A stretch of 20,544 nt of DNA from Planococcaceae bacterium UBA3370 (GCA_002360295.1 DEQI01000243.1:1-20544), one strand, 5' to 3'; shown: positions 6,359 through 15,447, numbered from the stretch's first letter. Notes: a model not told the origin generated them from the letters alone. Numbers and translations are program-made.

Positions 6359-7558
6359 TTAAAGTGATTCAAACTTTTTCTCAAAGCGAGCTACAATTTC
6401 CTTACCAATTTCAATAGAAGCTGTTGCTGCCGGGGATGGAGCATTTAGCACATGTATGCTTCTCTTACCAGGAATAAAGTAAAAATCATCAACCATGGAT
6501 CCATCACTTTTCAATGCTTGCGCACGCACCCCTGCTCCGCCAGGCACTAAATCAGCTGCTGTAATTTCTGGAATGAGCTTTTGCAGACTTTTCACGAACA
6601 GCCCTTTACTATAGGAACGTGCCATTTCGTTTAAGCCTTCTTTCATATTCTTGCCTGCCAGCTTCCAAAACCCTTTATACATAAGTGTTTCCGCAAGGTC
6701 AAAAACATTAATATCCGTTTTTTTATATCCTTCTCGCTTAAAGCTAAGTACAGCGTTTGGACCGGCCTCTACGTCCCCTCCAATCATACGTGTATAATGT
6801 ACGCCTAAAAACGGAAAATCAGGGTTTGGTACAGGATAAATTAAATGATTGACTAGTCCACGGCTGCTTTCCTTCAGCTTATAATACTCTCCTCTAAACG
6901 GCACGATTTTTAAATCTGCGTGATAGCCTGCCATTCGTGCAATGCGATCACTCTGTAAGCCAGCACAGTTGATCATCACTTTTGCTTCGTAGGATTTTCG
7001 TCTTGTCTCGATATAGACACTTGCTTGACCTTCCTCAATCGTTTCAACTGCTTCATTGCAGCGGATTTCCCCACCGCGCTTTTCAATTAGCTCTCGCATT
7101 TTTTCTGACACTTGCCTGTAATTCACAATGCCTGCCTGCGGAACACGGATAGCCCCGATCCCTGCTACATGCGGTTCAATCTCTTTTAACTGTTCTACGC
7201 TTAACATATCAATCGCCAGCTCATTTTGCAGCCCGCGTTCATATAGGTTTTGAAGAAGTGGTAATTCATGTTGCTCAGTTGCTACAATGACTTTCCCGCA
7301 AATGTCATATTCGATATCATGTTCCGCGCAAAAGGCCACCATTGATTGACTACCCTGCCTAGCAAAGCGTGCTTTAAAACTTCCTGGTTTATAGTAGATG
7401 CCCGAATGGATCACCCCGCTATTATTACCTGTTTGGTGCATAGATACAGATGGTTCCTTTTCCAAGATTACGATCTTTTTTTCCGGGAATCTTTCCGTTA
7501 ATGCCAGACCAACGGATAATCCTACAATCCCTCCACCAATAATGACCACATCTAACAT
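6359..7558 (-). CDS. lhgO: L-2-hydroxyglutarate oxidase-like FAD enzyme
   Basis: A 399-residue FAD-dependent oxidoreductase of the DAO family that closely resembles LhgO, which oxidises L-2-hydroxyglutarate to 2-oxoglutarate and passes electrons to the respiratory chain. The N-terminal dinucleotide fold is MLDVVIIGGGIVGLSVGLAL (residues 1-20). The LhgO-typical NNSGVIHSGIYY (45-56) and FPFLGVHYTRMIGGDVEAGP follow. The C-terminal part has LVPGGAGVRAQ and NAPSPAATASIEIG. Start ATG 7558 has AGGGGG 6 nt upstream; a longer frame reaching 7654 overlaps the preceding gene and is not needed. It is the last gene of the six-gene operon, 10 nt after the Fe-S subunit gene. Presence with a GlcD-like D-hydroxy-acid oxidase suggests that both enantiomers of a 2-hydroxy acid are used. 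Confidence 0.88.
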   Translation of the reverse strand: MLDVVIIGGGIVGLSVGLALTERFPEKKIVILEKEPSVSMHQTGNNSGVIHSGIYYKPGSFKARFARQGSQSMVAFCAEHDIEYDICGKVIVATEQHELPLLQNLYERGLQNELAIDMLSVEQLKEIEPHVAGIGAIRVPQAGIVNYRQVSEKMRELIEKRGGEIRCNEAVETIEEGQASVYIETRRKSYEAKVMINCAGLQSDRIARMAGYHADLKIVPFRGEYYKLKESSRGLVNHLIYPVPNPDFPFLGVHYTRMIGGDVEAGPNAVLSFKREGYKKTDINVFDLAETLMYKGFWKLAGKNMKEGLNEMARSYSKGLFVKSLQKLIPEITAADLVPGGAGVRAQALKSDGSMVDDFYFIPGKRSIHVLNAPSPAATASIEIGKEIVARFEKKFESL

Positions 7559-7568
7559 ACTTTTCCCC

Positions 7569-8858
7569 CTATGCTTCAATACTACATGCTTCAGCCAAAA
7601 GTTCGACAAGATGTACAACCCGAATTTCTTGTGACAATCCTTCTCGCTCGACACCCAGCTTCATTTGCAGATGACAACCTGGATTTGTTGTCACAATTAT
7701 ACTTGGCGGCTCTGTCAATGCTTCTACATGCTTCATTTTTTCATCTAAGATTTTCATCGAATGATTGTAGCGGACAATGTTATAAATACCAGCAGATCCA
7801 CAACACATATGCGCATCAGGCAAAGGAATATAATCGATGCCAGGGATACTTTGAATCATTTGAAGTGGTTCGTTCACACGCTTTTGTACATTTGTCATAT
7901 GACATGACGGTTGGTATGTCACTTTATAAGGGAGCGGCTTTGTATATGGCAATGATAGCTGACTCAAAATGACACTAATATCAACAGATTTTTCAGAGAA
8001 TATTTCCGCTCTCTCAACCCACTCAGGCAAGTCAGCCAGCAACTGTGGATATTCACCAAGCATGGCCCCACAGCCACCAATACTATTTACTAAAAAGTCA
8101 AAGTCATATCGCTCAAATGCCTCGATATTTCGCTTAGCCAGTTCACGTGTTTTATCTGATAAGCCGCTATGTTGATGCAGCGCACCACAGCACCCCTGCT
8201 CCTGAATCACTGTCACTTCACAGCCCGCTTGTTGCAATAGCTTCATACTAAGTGTATTAATAGATGAAAACATCGTATCCATAATACATCCCACAAAAAA
8301 ACCGATTTTCAGTTTTGCTTGAGGTGTGGCAGCTTCATAAAAGCGTTCCCGATTTGCTCGCTTCATCGGCCCCTCAACAGTTGGTAAAATTTTTTCAAAG
8401 GCTTGGAGATTGTCCGGAAGTACACGTAATACACCTGTTTTTTGTGCCGCTTTTTGCAAACCAGTTTTTTGGTAAAACGCTAATCCCGTACCAAGTATTT
8501 TACGGATTTGTTCATTGGGTACTACTTGGTTAAATAAGAATGACTTCATTGTCTTGACACGCGATTTCAAGTGCTCATCCTTATGTTTTGCTAGCACTTC
8601 AATTGCAGACTCGAGAATTTTTCCGTATTGGACGTTTGTTGGGCAGGCTGTTTCACAGGCACGGCAGCCCAAGCATAGATCAATTGCTTCTGTCATATCG
8701 TCATATGTAATTTTCCCCTCAGCCGCCATCTTCACTAAATTAATGCGTCCTCGTGGTGAATGGGTTTCCTTATTAAATGTTACATACGTAGGGCAAGTTG
8801 GCAGACAGTAACCGCATTGCACACAACTGAGTGTCTCTTGATAGGCTAATTCAGTCAT
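7569..8858 (-). CDS. glcF: GlcF-like (Fe-S)-binding oxidase subunit
   Basis: A 429-residue iron-sulfur subunit of the glycolate/D-lactate oxidase type, carrying electrons from the FAD subunit encoded just before it. Two [4Fe-4S] ferredoxin motifs are complete: Cys12, 15, 18, 22 (CVQCGYCLPTCP) and Cys62, 65, 68, 72 (CLGCRACETACP). The C-terminal half has two CCG-domain modules, with EQGCCGALHQHSG and HMCCGSAGIYN as their cysteine-rich ends. Start ATG 8858 overlaps the FAD subunit gene by 8 nt; a TTG at 8870 is possible, but the coupled ATG and the opening MTELAYQETLSCVQCG fit the family better. The order FAD subunit then Fe-S subunit is that of glcD-glcF. Confidence 0.9.
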   Translation of the reverse strand: MTELAYQETLSCVQCGYCLPTCPTYVTFNKETHSPRGRINLVKMAAEGKITYDDMTEAIDLCLGCRACETACPTNVQYGKILESAIEVLAKHKDEHLKSRVKTMKSFLFNQVVPNEQIRKILGTGLAFYQKTGLQKAAQKTGVLRVLPDNLQAFEKILPTVEGPMKRANRERFYEAATPQAKLKIGFFVGCIMDTMFSSINTLSMKLLQQAGCEVTVIQEQGCCGALHQHSGLSDKTRELAKRNIEAFERYDFDFLVNSIGGCGAMLGEYPQLLADLPEWVERAEIFSEKSVDISVILSQLSLPYTKPLPYKVTYQPSCHMTNVQKRVNEPLQMIQSIPGIDYIPLPDAHMCCGSAGIYNIVRYNHSMKILDEKMKHVEALTEPPSIIVTTNPGCHLQMKLGVEREGLSQEIRVVHLVELLAEACSIEA

Positions 8859-10257
8859 TAGACAACACAAACCTTTGATTTGGCTCAGGGAATATTTTCC
8901 CCGGATTTAAAATATCATTCGGATCCCATGCCTGTTTAATGCGTTTCATCATATCCACTCCTACTGCACCAAGCTCCATCTCCATAAAAGGTGCTTTCAA
9001 TGTACCGATACCGTGCTCGCCTGATAATGTTCCCCCAAGCTCTATTGCCGCTTGGAATATTTCCTCTACTGCCTGTTCTACGCGCTTCATTTCCTCTGCA
9101 TCTCGTTCATCTGCAATAATATTCGGATGTAGATTGCCATCGCCTGCATGTCCAAATACAACGAGATCAATTTTATATTTCTCTTTAATTTCCTTTAACC
9201 GCTGGAACATTTCCGGAATTTTACTACGTGGGACAGTTGCATCCTCTGAAATTTTAGTTGGCTTGACCCGGACAATGGCTGGTGAAACAAGTTTTCTAGC
9301 AAGCCATAGCTTTGCGGCTTCCTCTGCAGTTTTTGCGATTTGTACCGAACGTGCTTTTTCGTGAAGGCACACATCATTTACACGCTTAATTTCATCTTTG
9401 ATTGCGGCTGGGTGTCCGTCTAATTCAATTAAGATGAGCGCATCAATATTTGTCGGTAAACCTGATGGACGATAAGCCTCTACGGCTTCCACAGACGCTT
9501 TATCCATAATTTCTAGCTTTGCCGGGATAATACCCGCGCTTAAAATATTCGAAATAGCACGCCCCGCATCAATGATGTCATCAAATAACGCCATTAATGT
9601 TTCCGTAGCTTGTGGTTTTGGATATAGTCGAAGAATTGCTTCTGTGATGACACCAAGCGTACCTTCAGAACCAACAATCAACTTCGTTAAATCATAACCC
9701 GTCACGTTTTTCACTGTTCTTCCACCTGTACGAATGATTTCGCCCTCTGGTGTCACAACTTCCAGACCGATAACATAATCCTTTGTGACCCCGTATTTCA
9801 GCCCCTTAGGACCGCCCGAATTTTCAGCCAGGTTGCCCCCAATAGTCGCGATATTCATACTACTCGGGTCTGGAGGATAAATCAGCCCATGTACAAGTGC
9901 TGCATTATTAATTGCCTGTGCTGTCACGCCAGGCGATACAATTGCCAGCATGTTTTCCGTATCAATTTCCAATTTTGATGTCCATTGAGATAAATCCATC
10001 ACAATCCCCCCACGGACAGGCAGGGGACCGCCACTTAAACTTGTGCCTTGTCCTCGTGGGTATACAGGGATTTTATGCTTATTGGCCAATTGCAAAATTC
10101 CTGCCACTTCATATGTCGATAAAGGCTGCACAACCACTTCCGGCATATACACCCCAAATGAGGCATCATAGGAATAGCTTGTCAAATCTGCCTTATCCGT
10201 TAAAATACGCTCATCATCCAGGATGATTTGTTGTAAAAGCTGTTGTAGCTGCTCCAT
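8851..10257 (-). CDS. glcD: GlcD-like FAD-linked 2-hydroxy-acid oxidase
   Basis: A 468-residue flavoprotein of the FAD-binding type 4 / VAO family, the catalytic subunit of glycolate oxidase and of D-lactate or D-2-hydroxyglutarate dehydrogenases. The FAD domain spans about 37-220, with YPRGQGTSLSGGPLPVRGG (66-84) and NIATIGGNLAENSGGPKGLK. The C-terminal cap has the substrate/metal signature VFGHAGDGNLHPNI and the end motif GGTLSGEHGIGTLK. Length matches the Bacillus homologues. Start ATG 10257 has AGGAGAGGACGAA directly before it; the frame to 10305 adds residues over this site. D-hydroxy acid chirality is known for the family, while glycolate, D-lactate and D-2-hydroxyglutarate cannot be told apart by eye. 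Fourth gene of the operon, 57 bp after the regulator gene. Confidence 0.9.
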   Translation of the reverse strand: MEQLQQLLQQIILDDERILTDKADLTSYSYDASFGVYMPEVVVQPLSTYEVAGILQLANKHKIPVYPRGQGTSLSGGPLPVRGGIVMDLSQWTSKLEIDTENMLAIVSPGVTAQAINNAALVHGLIYPPDPSSMNIATIGGNLAENSGGPKGLKYGVTKDYVIGLEVVTPEGEIIRTGGRTVKNVTGYDLTKLIVGSEGTLGVITEAILRLYPKPQATETLMALFDDIIDAGRAISNILSAGIIPAKLEIMDKASVEAVEAYRPSGLPTNIDALILIELDGHPAAIKDEIKRVNDVCLHEKARSVQIAKTAEEAAKLWLARKLVSPAIVRVKPTKISEDATVPRSKIPEMFQRLKEIKEKYKIDLVVFGHAGDGNLHPNIIADERDAEEMKRVEQAVEEIFQAAIELGGTLSGEHGIGTLKAPFMEMELGAVGVDMMKRIKQAWDPNDILNPGKIFPEPNQRFVLSND

Positions 10258-10298
10258 TTCGTCCTCTCCTATGTCCCAATTTAAAGAATAATAAAAAG

Positions 10299-10316
10299 AA
10301 CGCATTTTATAGCGTT
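10299..10316 (-). terminator. Possible attenuator hairpin between gntR and glcD
   Basis: A 5-bp stem AACGC/GCGTT with an 8-nt loop overlaps the regulator's stop codon. On the minus strand it is followed by CTTTTT. It is weak; if active it would lower expression of the three oxidase genes relative to transporter and regulator. Confidence 0.3.
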
Positions 10317-11019
10317 ACTCTTCTTCTGGTAAATTGAGAATTTTATTGCGAGCATTTGTTAAATGCTCCCGCATAGCCTGTCTTGACCCTTCACTATTTT
10401 GCTGGGCAATCGCCTGTGCAATAAGCATATGCTCTTTAGCGACTTCCTTCCGTTTTTTATCCCATCCTAAGTTTTTGGATAAAGAATACTTTAATGCACG
10501 TAAATGTAAGTCACTTAAATTGCCTATTGTTTCGGATATAAAGTCATTTTTACACGCCTTCATAATAAACTGATGGAACTGAAAATCTTCTTCATAACCA
10601 ATTGCTTTATCATCACACATCAGCTGTTGGAAATGATCAACTAACCGTTGAATTTCCACAAGCTCCTCTTCTGTTCGGCGTTCCGCTGCCAATGCGGCTG
10701 CCTCTGTTTCAATTATGATTCGGAACTCAAGTAAATCCAACACCTGCTGCTTCTTGATGAGCTGAAAACGCACTGGATCCAATAATTCTGCCAGCGACAC
10801 TTCCTTCACCAAGCTTCGGCCACCTTGCCTGCTTTCTATCGCACCAGCTACTTCTAATACTTTAAGCGCCTCTCTAATAGGAGCTCTACTGACCCCGAAA
10901 CGTACTGCCAACTCATTTTCAGTTGGCAGCACCGTATTAGTACGGAGCTCACCTGTACGCATCATTTCAATCAAAAACTCTAATACTTGATCTGCTACTT
11001 TCCTACGTTCAACTTGCAT
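10315..11019 (-). CDS. GntR-family regulator, FadR/FCD subgroup
   Basis: A 234-residue transcription factor. The N-terminal winged helix (about 1-70) has the GntR signature LPTENELAVRFGVSRAPIRE (31-50). The C-terminal FCD domain (about 92-225) keeps the metal-binding set Asp145, His149, His197 and His219, so it should bind a metal plus a small carboxylate, as LldR- and GlcC-type regulators do. ATG 11019 has AGGGG 7 nt upstream; the gene lies 16 nt after the TRAP permease gene, inside the operon it probably controls. A perfect TNGTNNNACNA operator lies over the operon promoter at 14078-14090. I infer autoregulation, probably repression relieved by a 2-hydroxy acid or its oxo product. Confidence 0.92.
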   Translation of the reverse strand: MQVERRKVADQVLEFLIEMMRTGELRTNTVLPTENELAVRFGVSRAPIREALKVLEVAGAIESRQGGRSLVKEVSLAELLDPVRFQLIKKQQVLDLLEFRIIIETEAAALAAERRTEEELVEIQRLVDHFQQLMCDDKAIGYEEDFQFHQFIMKACKNDFISETIGNLSDLHLRALKYSLSKNLGWDKKRKEVAKEHMLIAQAIAQQNSEGSRQAMREHLTNARNKILNLPEEE

Positions 11020-11035
11020 TATAAAACCCCTATCT

Positions 11036-13018
11036 TTAAACAGATACTTCTTTCCCTTGAGTATTCACTTTTTTAGCACGTGGCAAGTGAATAGCTAACA
11101 CTAGTATAATGATTCCTAGACCAATTGCACTCGTAATTAATTCTGGAATAATTAAAAGTAATGCTGCAATCGCCATAGCTATTCGCTCAAAAATTGTCAT
11201 ACTTGTTGCAAAGAAGTTAAATACTGTTGTTGACAACGCAAACACACCTAAAATCGAAGTAGTGAAAGCAAAAATAATTTGCAGTGCTGCGTCCATACCT
11301 GTTGCTTCTGTCTGCATAACAAGTGCTGGATTGTACACGATCATAAAAGGTAATAGGAAGCCTGGTAAACAAAGCTTTACCGCTGTCCACGATGTCTGCA
11401 TTGCATCTGCTCGGGCAATTCCTGCAGCTGTATAGGATGCGAGTGCTACTGGCGGTGTAATATTAGAGAGTGCACCGAACCAAAATACAAAGAAGTGTGC
11501 CGCAATAGGATTCACCCCTGCTTCTATTAATGCAGGCGCAGCAGCTACAGCAACAACGATATAAAGTGCTGTCGATGGTAACCCCATACTTAACACAATA
11601 CTCGTAACCATAATCAACACTAAAATAATAGCTAAATTATTGCCCGATATTTGAATGATGTTATAAGCCAGTGTCGAGCCTAAGCCTGTCATCGTAATGA
11701 CAGCAATGATAATACCTACTGTTGCACAGGCTACCGCTACTTGAATGGAGCCGCGAGCTCCTTCAATCAATGCACTGGTAATAGCTTTAATACCAATTCG
11801 ATTTTCTTTGTCCTTCGTCAGCCAGCTCGCTGCTATACACGCAAAAATCCCAGCAAAGCCAGCAAACAATGCTGTAAAGCCTGTCATTAAAGTCACAATG
11901 ACGATAATAATCGGTAATATTAGCACTCCACTTGTCTTGATGACCTCCATTACAGCCGGAATATTGTCCTTGCTAATCCCTTTTAGCCCTTGCTTTTTAG
12001 CTTCAATATCAATAGCTATAATTAAGGCACTATAGTAGAGGATCGCTGGCACAATAGCAGCTAGAACAATAATGTTATAGCCCACTCCCAGGAAACCTGC
12101 CATGATAAAAGCAGCCGCCCCCATGATAGGTGGCATAATCATCCCGCCAGTAGAAGCAGTTGCCTCAACTGCCGCTGCAAAACGTGGCTTTAAACCGATA
12201 CTCTTCATCAGAGGAATTGTAAAAGTTCCCGTTGTTGCTACGTTTGCTACTGCTGACCCACTTAACATCCCTGTTAAAGCCGAAGACAATACAGCTACTT
12301 GGGCCGGTCCACCACGTCGTTGGCCAGCAACTGCTAATGCTAAATCATTAAACAGACGCGTTGCTCCGCTCGCATTTAAAAATGCTCCGAATAAAATGAA
12401 GATCACGATATACGTCGTTGCAATCGAGAACGTCATACCAAATATCCCTTCCGTCGTCATATATAGACGGTATAAGAGACGCTCAAAGCCAAAACCTGCA
12501 TGTCCGAACATACCAGGGAACCATGGTCCAAACAACGCAAAGAAAATAGCGGTTATTGCCAATATTGGAATGAACGCCCCGATTGTACGGCGTGATACTT
12601 CTAGTAACACGACAATCGTAATAAATGCAAAGATATAATCAATTGTCGTAGGTTCTGATAGCTTCACATTATGAATAGTAGAGTAATTTAGTAAAATATA
12701 GGCGCCCCCTGCAAATCCTAAAATACTCCAAATATAATCCATAACTGTTATTTTCGTTTTACTGGAACGTTTTGTTGCCGGGTAAAGGAAAAATGTTAAT
12801 ACTAAAAGAAACGTTAAAAAAATGGCATTTCGATAGATTTCTTGAATGTTCATCAAACTATTTACATATACCGAAAATATCGCTAAAACAAACAGTAATA
12901 CTGCAATGACCATACCTGTTTTACCAGACAATGTTCTTACTGCTCCGCCGGCTTCTTTATCATTTTCCAACGTTTCAGCCACATCAAATTCTTGTTGTTT
13001 TTTCTTAAAAATCATCAT
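11036..13018 (-). CDS. TRAP transporter fused permease (DctQ-DctM type, TAXI system)
   Basis: A 660-residue polytopic membrane protein in which the small and large TRAP permease subunits are fused, the usual arrangement in TAXI-type TRAP systems. The first roughly 130 residues hold four helices (DctQ-like part); the large DctM-like part follows, with the ASTGGMIMPPIMGAAAFIMA and GLPSTALYIVVAVAAAPALI stretches and a hydrophobic C-terminal region. It would import an organic acid using a sodium or proton gradient, with substrate delivered by the lipoprotein encoded 21 nt upstream. Two adjacent ATGs (13018 and 13015) are possible; GGGGGTG is better spaced for the second. Its place with 2-hydroxy-acid oxidases predicts a hydroxy-dicarboxylate or similar substrate. 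Known TAXI substrates include glutamate and 2-oxoglutarate. Confidence 0.92.
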   Translation of the reverse strand: MMIFKKKQQEFDVAETLENDKEAGGAVRTLSGKTGMVIAVLLFVLAIFSVYVNSLMNIQEIYRNAIFLTFLLVLTFFLYPATKRSSKTKITVMDYIWSILGFAGGAYILLNYSTIHNVKLSEPTTIDYIFAFITIVVLLEVSRRTIGAFIPILAITAIFFALFGPWFPGMFGHAGFGFERLLYRLYMTTEGIFGMTFSIATTYIVIFILFGAFLNASGATRLFNDLALAVAGQRRGGPAQVAVLSSALTGMLSGSAVANVATTGTFTIPLMKSIGLKPRFAAAVEATASTGGMIMPPIMGAAAFIMAGFLGVGYNIIVLAAIVPAILYYSALIIAIDIEAKKQGLKGISKDNIPAVMEVIKTSGVLILPIIIVIVTLMTGFTALFAGFAGIFACIAASWLTKDKENRIGIKAITSALIEGARGSIQVAVACATVGIIIAVITMTGLGSTLAYNIIQISGNNLAIILVLIMVTSIVLSMGLPSTALYIVVAVAAAPALIEAGVNPIAAHFFVFWFGALSNITPPVALASYTAAGIARADAMQTSWTAVKLCLPGFLLPFMIVYNPALVMQTEATGMDAALQIIFAFTTSILGVFALSTTVFNFFATSMTIFERIAMAIAALLLIIPELITSAIGLGIIILVLAIHLPRAKKVNTQGKEVSV

Positions 13019-13039
13019 TACACCCCCGTGATAGACCCC

Positions 13040-14044
13040 TTATTTATTTGATTCATTCGCTTCTGGTGGAATAAGATGCTTTGGCACCTCTAATCCAGCC
13101 TCCACAAAGTATTTGTATGCTCCTAGATGAAGTGGAGCAGGAAGACCATTTAGTGCTGATTCTAATTGGATTTCTTTTGCTGAATTATGAATTTGATGCA
13201 CTTTCTCTAAATTTTCATAAATCGTTTTCGTTAATTTGTAGACAAGCTCTTCGTCAATTTCTTTAGTGGTTGCCAAGAAATTCGGCTGCGCAATTGTATT
13301 GATTTCTTTATCAATTCCTGTATATGTACCTGCTGGGATCACAAAGCGGAACCAAGTATTAAATATACTGTTAATACTATCAAGCTGCTCATCCGTGACA
13401 TCTAATACAGAAGCCTTTACACCAGAAGCCGCCATATCCATTACAGAAGATACAGGAATCCCAGCCGGCAATGAGCCGCCATCTAGACGTCCATCTCGCA
13501 TTGCAGAAACCGTATCATCATAACCTAAATATTCGGGCTTAATATTCTTTTTTGTTAACCCCAAACCTTCCATAATTACCAGTGTCGACTGCTCAGTTCC
13601 TGAAGCTTGCGGACCAACAGAGAACGACTTTGTATCAATGTCAGAAATCGTTCCTGTTGTAATTTCTTTGTCCATCAATACAAAATGTTCTACGTTTGAC
13701 CAAAGCATAGAGATTGAGCGTAACTCTTGATACGGCCTACCTTCAAAGTTTCCACCCCGCCCTTCATATGCTTGTGCCCCAATAAGCCCTTGAAGAATGG
13801 CTACTTTTGCTTCCCCGTTTTTTAAGAGTTGAATATTTTCCACCGATCCCGCTGATGATTGACCCGTGGCTTTTACCTTTTCTTCAGTTAATATCTCTGT
13901 CCATAAATTTCCTAACCCGACTCCGATTGGATAGTATGTCCCTCCTGCCGATGCAGTCGCAATAGTTATGAACTCTCGACGCTCTATGCATCCCGATAGC
14001 ATTAATGATAACGCTACCAATATAAATAATAGTGATTTTTTCAT
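13040..14044 (-). CDS. TAXI-family TRAP solute-binding lipoprotein
   Basis: A 334-residue extracytoplasmic solute receptor. It has a lipoprotein signal peptide, MKKSLLFILVALSLMLSGC, with lipobox LSGC and Cys19 as the lipid-anchored residue. The mature part opens ITIATASAGGTYYPIGVGLG, the hallmark of the TAXI (TRAP-associated extracytoplasmic immunogenic) family, and later has KTFSVG-like and GTEQSTLVIMEGLGL segments. It should catch the substrate outside the cell and hand it to the fused permease. ATG 14044 has AGGGGG 6 nt upstream; the frame extends to 14089 but that part overlies the operator and promoter. It is the first gene of the six-gene operon. Confidence 0.92.
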   Translation of the reverse strand: MKKSLLFILVALSLMLSGCIERREFITIATASAGGTYYPIGVGLGNLWTEILTEEKVKATGQSSAGSVENIQLLKNGEAKVAILQGLIGAQAYEGRGGNFEGRPYQELRSISMLWSNVEHFVLMDKEITTGTISDIDTKSFSVGPQASGTEQSTLVIMEGLGLTKKNIKPEYLGYDDTVSAMRDGRLDGGSLPAGIPVSSVMDMAASGVKASVLDVTDEQLDSINSIFNTWFRFVIPAGTYTGIDKEINTIAQPNFLATTKEIDEELVYKLTKTIYENLEKVHQIHNSAKEIQLESALNGLPAPLHLGAYKYFVEAGLEVPKHLIPPEANESNK

Positions 14045-14077
14045 TTCTTTCCCCCTAATGTTAAAAAATGTAGTAAG

Positions 14078-14117
14078 CTTGTATGACAAGTCTACAACAT
14101 CTCTATTATTCTTTCAA
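14078..14117 (-). promoter_or_regulatory. Operon promoter with GntR/FadR-type operator
   Basis: On the minus strand, -35 TTGAAA (plus 14112-14117) and -10 TAGACT (plus 14089-14094) are 17 bp apart. A perfect inverted repeat CTTGT-ATG-ACAAG (14078-14090) overlaps the end of the -10 and the start point. It fits the TNGTNNNACNA operator consensus of FadR-subgroup GntR proteins, and such a regulator is encoded in the operon. The position predicts repression. Confidence 0.65.
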
Positions 14118-14409
14118 TAAGATTCTGAATTTTTATACTATAACTATAAGCTAGCTCCTTATTTGAATTCTTAGATTCCAGCGCTGTACAGCTTTGCTTC
14201 ACTTTGTAATAAAAATATTAGGATGTTTCCACAGCACCAAATCGATATTAGTCATGGACTTTTCCCGTATTGAATACGAAGTAACTAATATAAAGGAGTT
14301 TAATGAACATACTTTTAACAAGTAAGATTTTCGAGAATATACAGAATAATGTTATATTTCTCTTCCCCACTTTTAAAATACAAGATTTTAATGCTAGTTG
14401 CTCTCTTCG
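14118..14409. other. Intergenic region, no gene seen
   Basis: About 290 bp between the operon promoter and the terminator of the AEC gene. A 10-bp palindrome, GCTGTACAGC (14183-14192), and the 8-bp AGCTAGCT near 14150 are the only structures noticed. A 68-codon minus-strand frame here runs through the neighbouring terminator and lacks a ribosome binding site. Confidence 0.5.
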
Positions 14410-14442
14410 AAAAATAAAAAAAGAAGCCAAAATATCGGCTTC
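14410..14442 (-). terminator. Rho-independent terminator of the AEC transporter gene
   Basis: On the minus strand, GAAGCC (from 14442-14437) pairs with GGCTTC (14428-14423), followed by TTTTTTT-A-TTTTT. It lies 30 nt past the stop codon of the AEC gene. Confidence 0.8.
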
Positions 14443-14472
14443 CAAATAACACAAAAAATCTTACGAAAAAAA

Positions 14473-15447
14473 TTAAAACACAATTGTATTATTAATTATT
14501 ACAAAAATAATGGAAAGCGTAATGACGGATATGAATATAGAAACTAGAATTGCCGTTAATGTTTGCTTCATCATTTGTTCATATTTTTGCGCAAAGACAA
14601 ATACCCCAGCCCCTACTGGTAAAGCAGCCATTATAATTGAAATGACTCCCCATAAAGGCTCAACATCAAAGACATACATAAATAAAATAAACGTGACCAT
14701 TGGTTGGAAAAATAGCTTTAACCATACAATGATCGCCACTTCAGCTTTACTAAAATCACCATTCCCCATGAATGTAAATTGGCCAACTAACCCAAGTCCT
14801 ATAGCAAAGAGAGCCGTAGAACCAGAAGCATTTGCTAGTAATTGCGAGAATGTCAATATAGCAGTGGGTAAGTTAAATTCTAGTAACGCTACTATGATGC
14901 CTGCTATAACAGATATCGTTAATGGACTTGTCAGAACTGGCTTCACAATACTCCAAAGCGTGTTTAATGAATACTTTCTTTCTTGCGCATTAGCCATTAC
15001 TAAAGCTGATTCACCAACAAACAGCACAATTGTAATTACCGGGACATTATGTATTAAAGTAGCCAATGCTGCAGGCAACGCTACTTCATTGCCAAAAGCG
15101 GCAATGACTAATGGTATCCCCATATAACCTGTTGTACCGTAAGAAGCATTCATTCCGTATAGAGATGCAGAAGTTATTGGAGTTTTAAAAATAAACTTAG
15201 AAATCATCAGGGCAATTAGGAAACTGGCTAAAATTCCTCCCAAATTAATGGCTATAAATGACCAATTCATCAGTTGTTTAATTGGAGCTGTAGCAGTTGA
15301 TAGAAATAATAAAGCTGGTAGAGCAATATAAAATACATAATTATTTAATGTTTTGGCTCCAGCTTTTGGAACAATCCCTGTATAGCCGGCTATGTAACCA
15401 CATACGATAATTGCAAATATAGGTATCACGACATTGAATATTGTCAT
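14473..15447 (-). CDS. AEC-family (auxin efflux carrier-like) transporter
   Basis: A 324-residue membrane protein of the AEC family, the group with plant PIN-related carriers and bacterial malate/malonate permeases. About ten helices are visible in two halves of five; the first half has YVFYIALPALLFLSTA and the sequence GTTGYMGIPLVIAAFG, which is typical of the family, and the second half ends with AALPVGAGVFVFAQKY and a terminal helix. The substrate is probably a small organic acid but cannot be named. ATG 15447 has GGAGG 8 nt upstream; GTG 15450 is also possible. The gene diverges from a LysR regulator, the usual arrangement for a regulated transporter, and ends at a good terminator. Confidence 0.9.
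   Translation of the reverse strand: MTIFNVVIPIFAIIVCGYIAGYTGIVPKAGAKTLNNYVFYIALPALLFLSTATAPIKQLMNWSFIAINLGGILASFLIALMISKFIFKTPITSASLYGMNASYGTTGYMGIPLVIAAFGNEVALPAALATLIHNVPVITIVLFVGESALVMANAQERKYSLNTLWSIVKPVLTSPLTISVIAGIIVALLEFNLPTAILTFSQLLANASGSTALFAIGLGLVGQFTFMGNGDFSKAEVAIIVWLKLFFQPMVTFILFMYVFDVEPLWGVISIIMAALPVGAGVFVFAQKYEQMMKQTLTAILVSIFISVITLSIIFVIINNTIVF

Noticed and set aside
7571..12638. Several long plus-strand frames opposite the six-gene operon
   Set aside because: They are antisense shadows of strongly supported genes and show no domain or ribosome binding site of their own.
14248..14454. 68-codon minus-strand frame
   Set aside because: It starts upstream of nothing recognisable in terminator DNA of the AEC gene, contains that hairpin, and has no ribosome binding site or domain.
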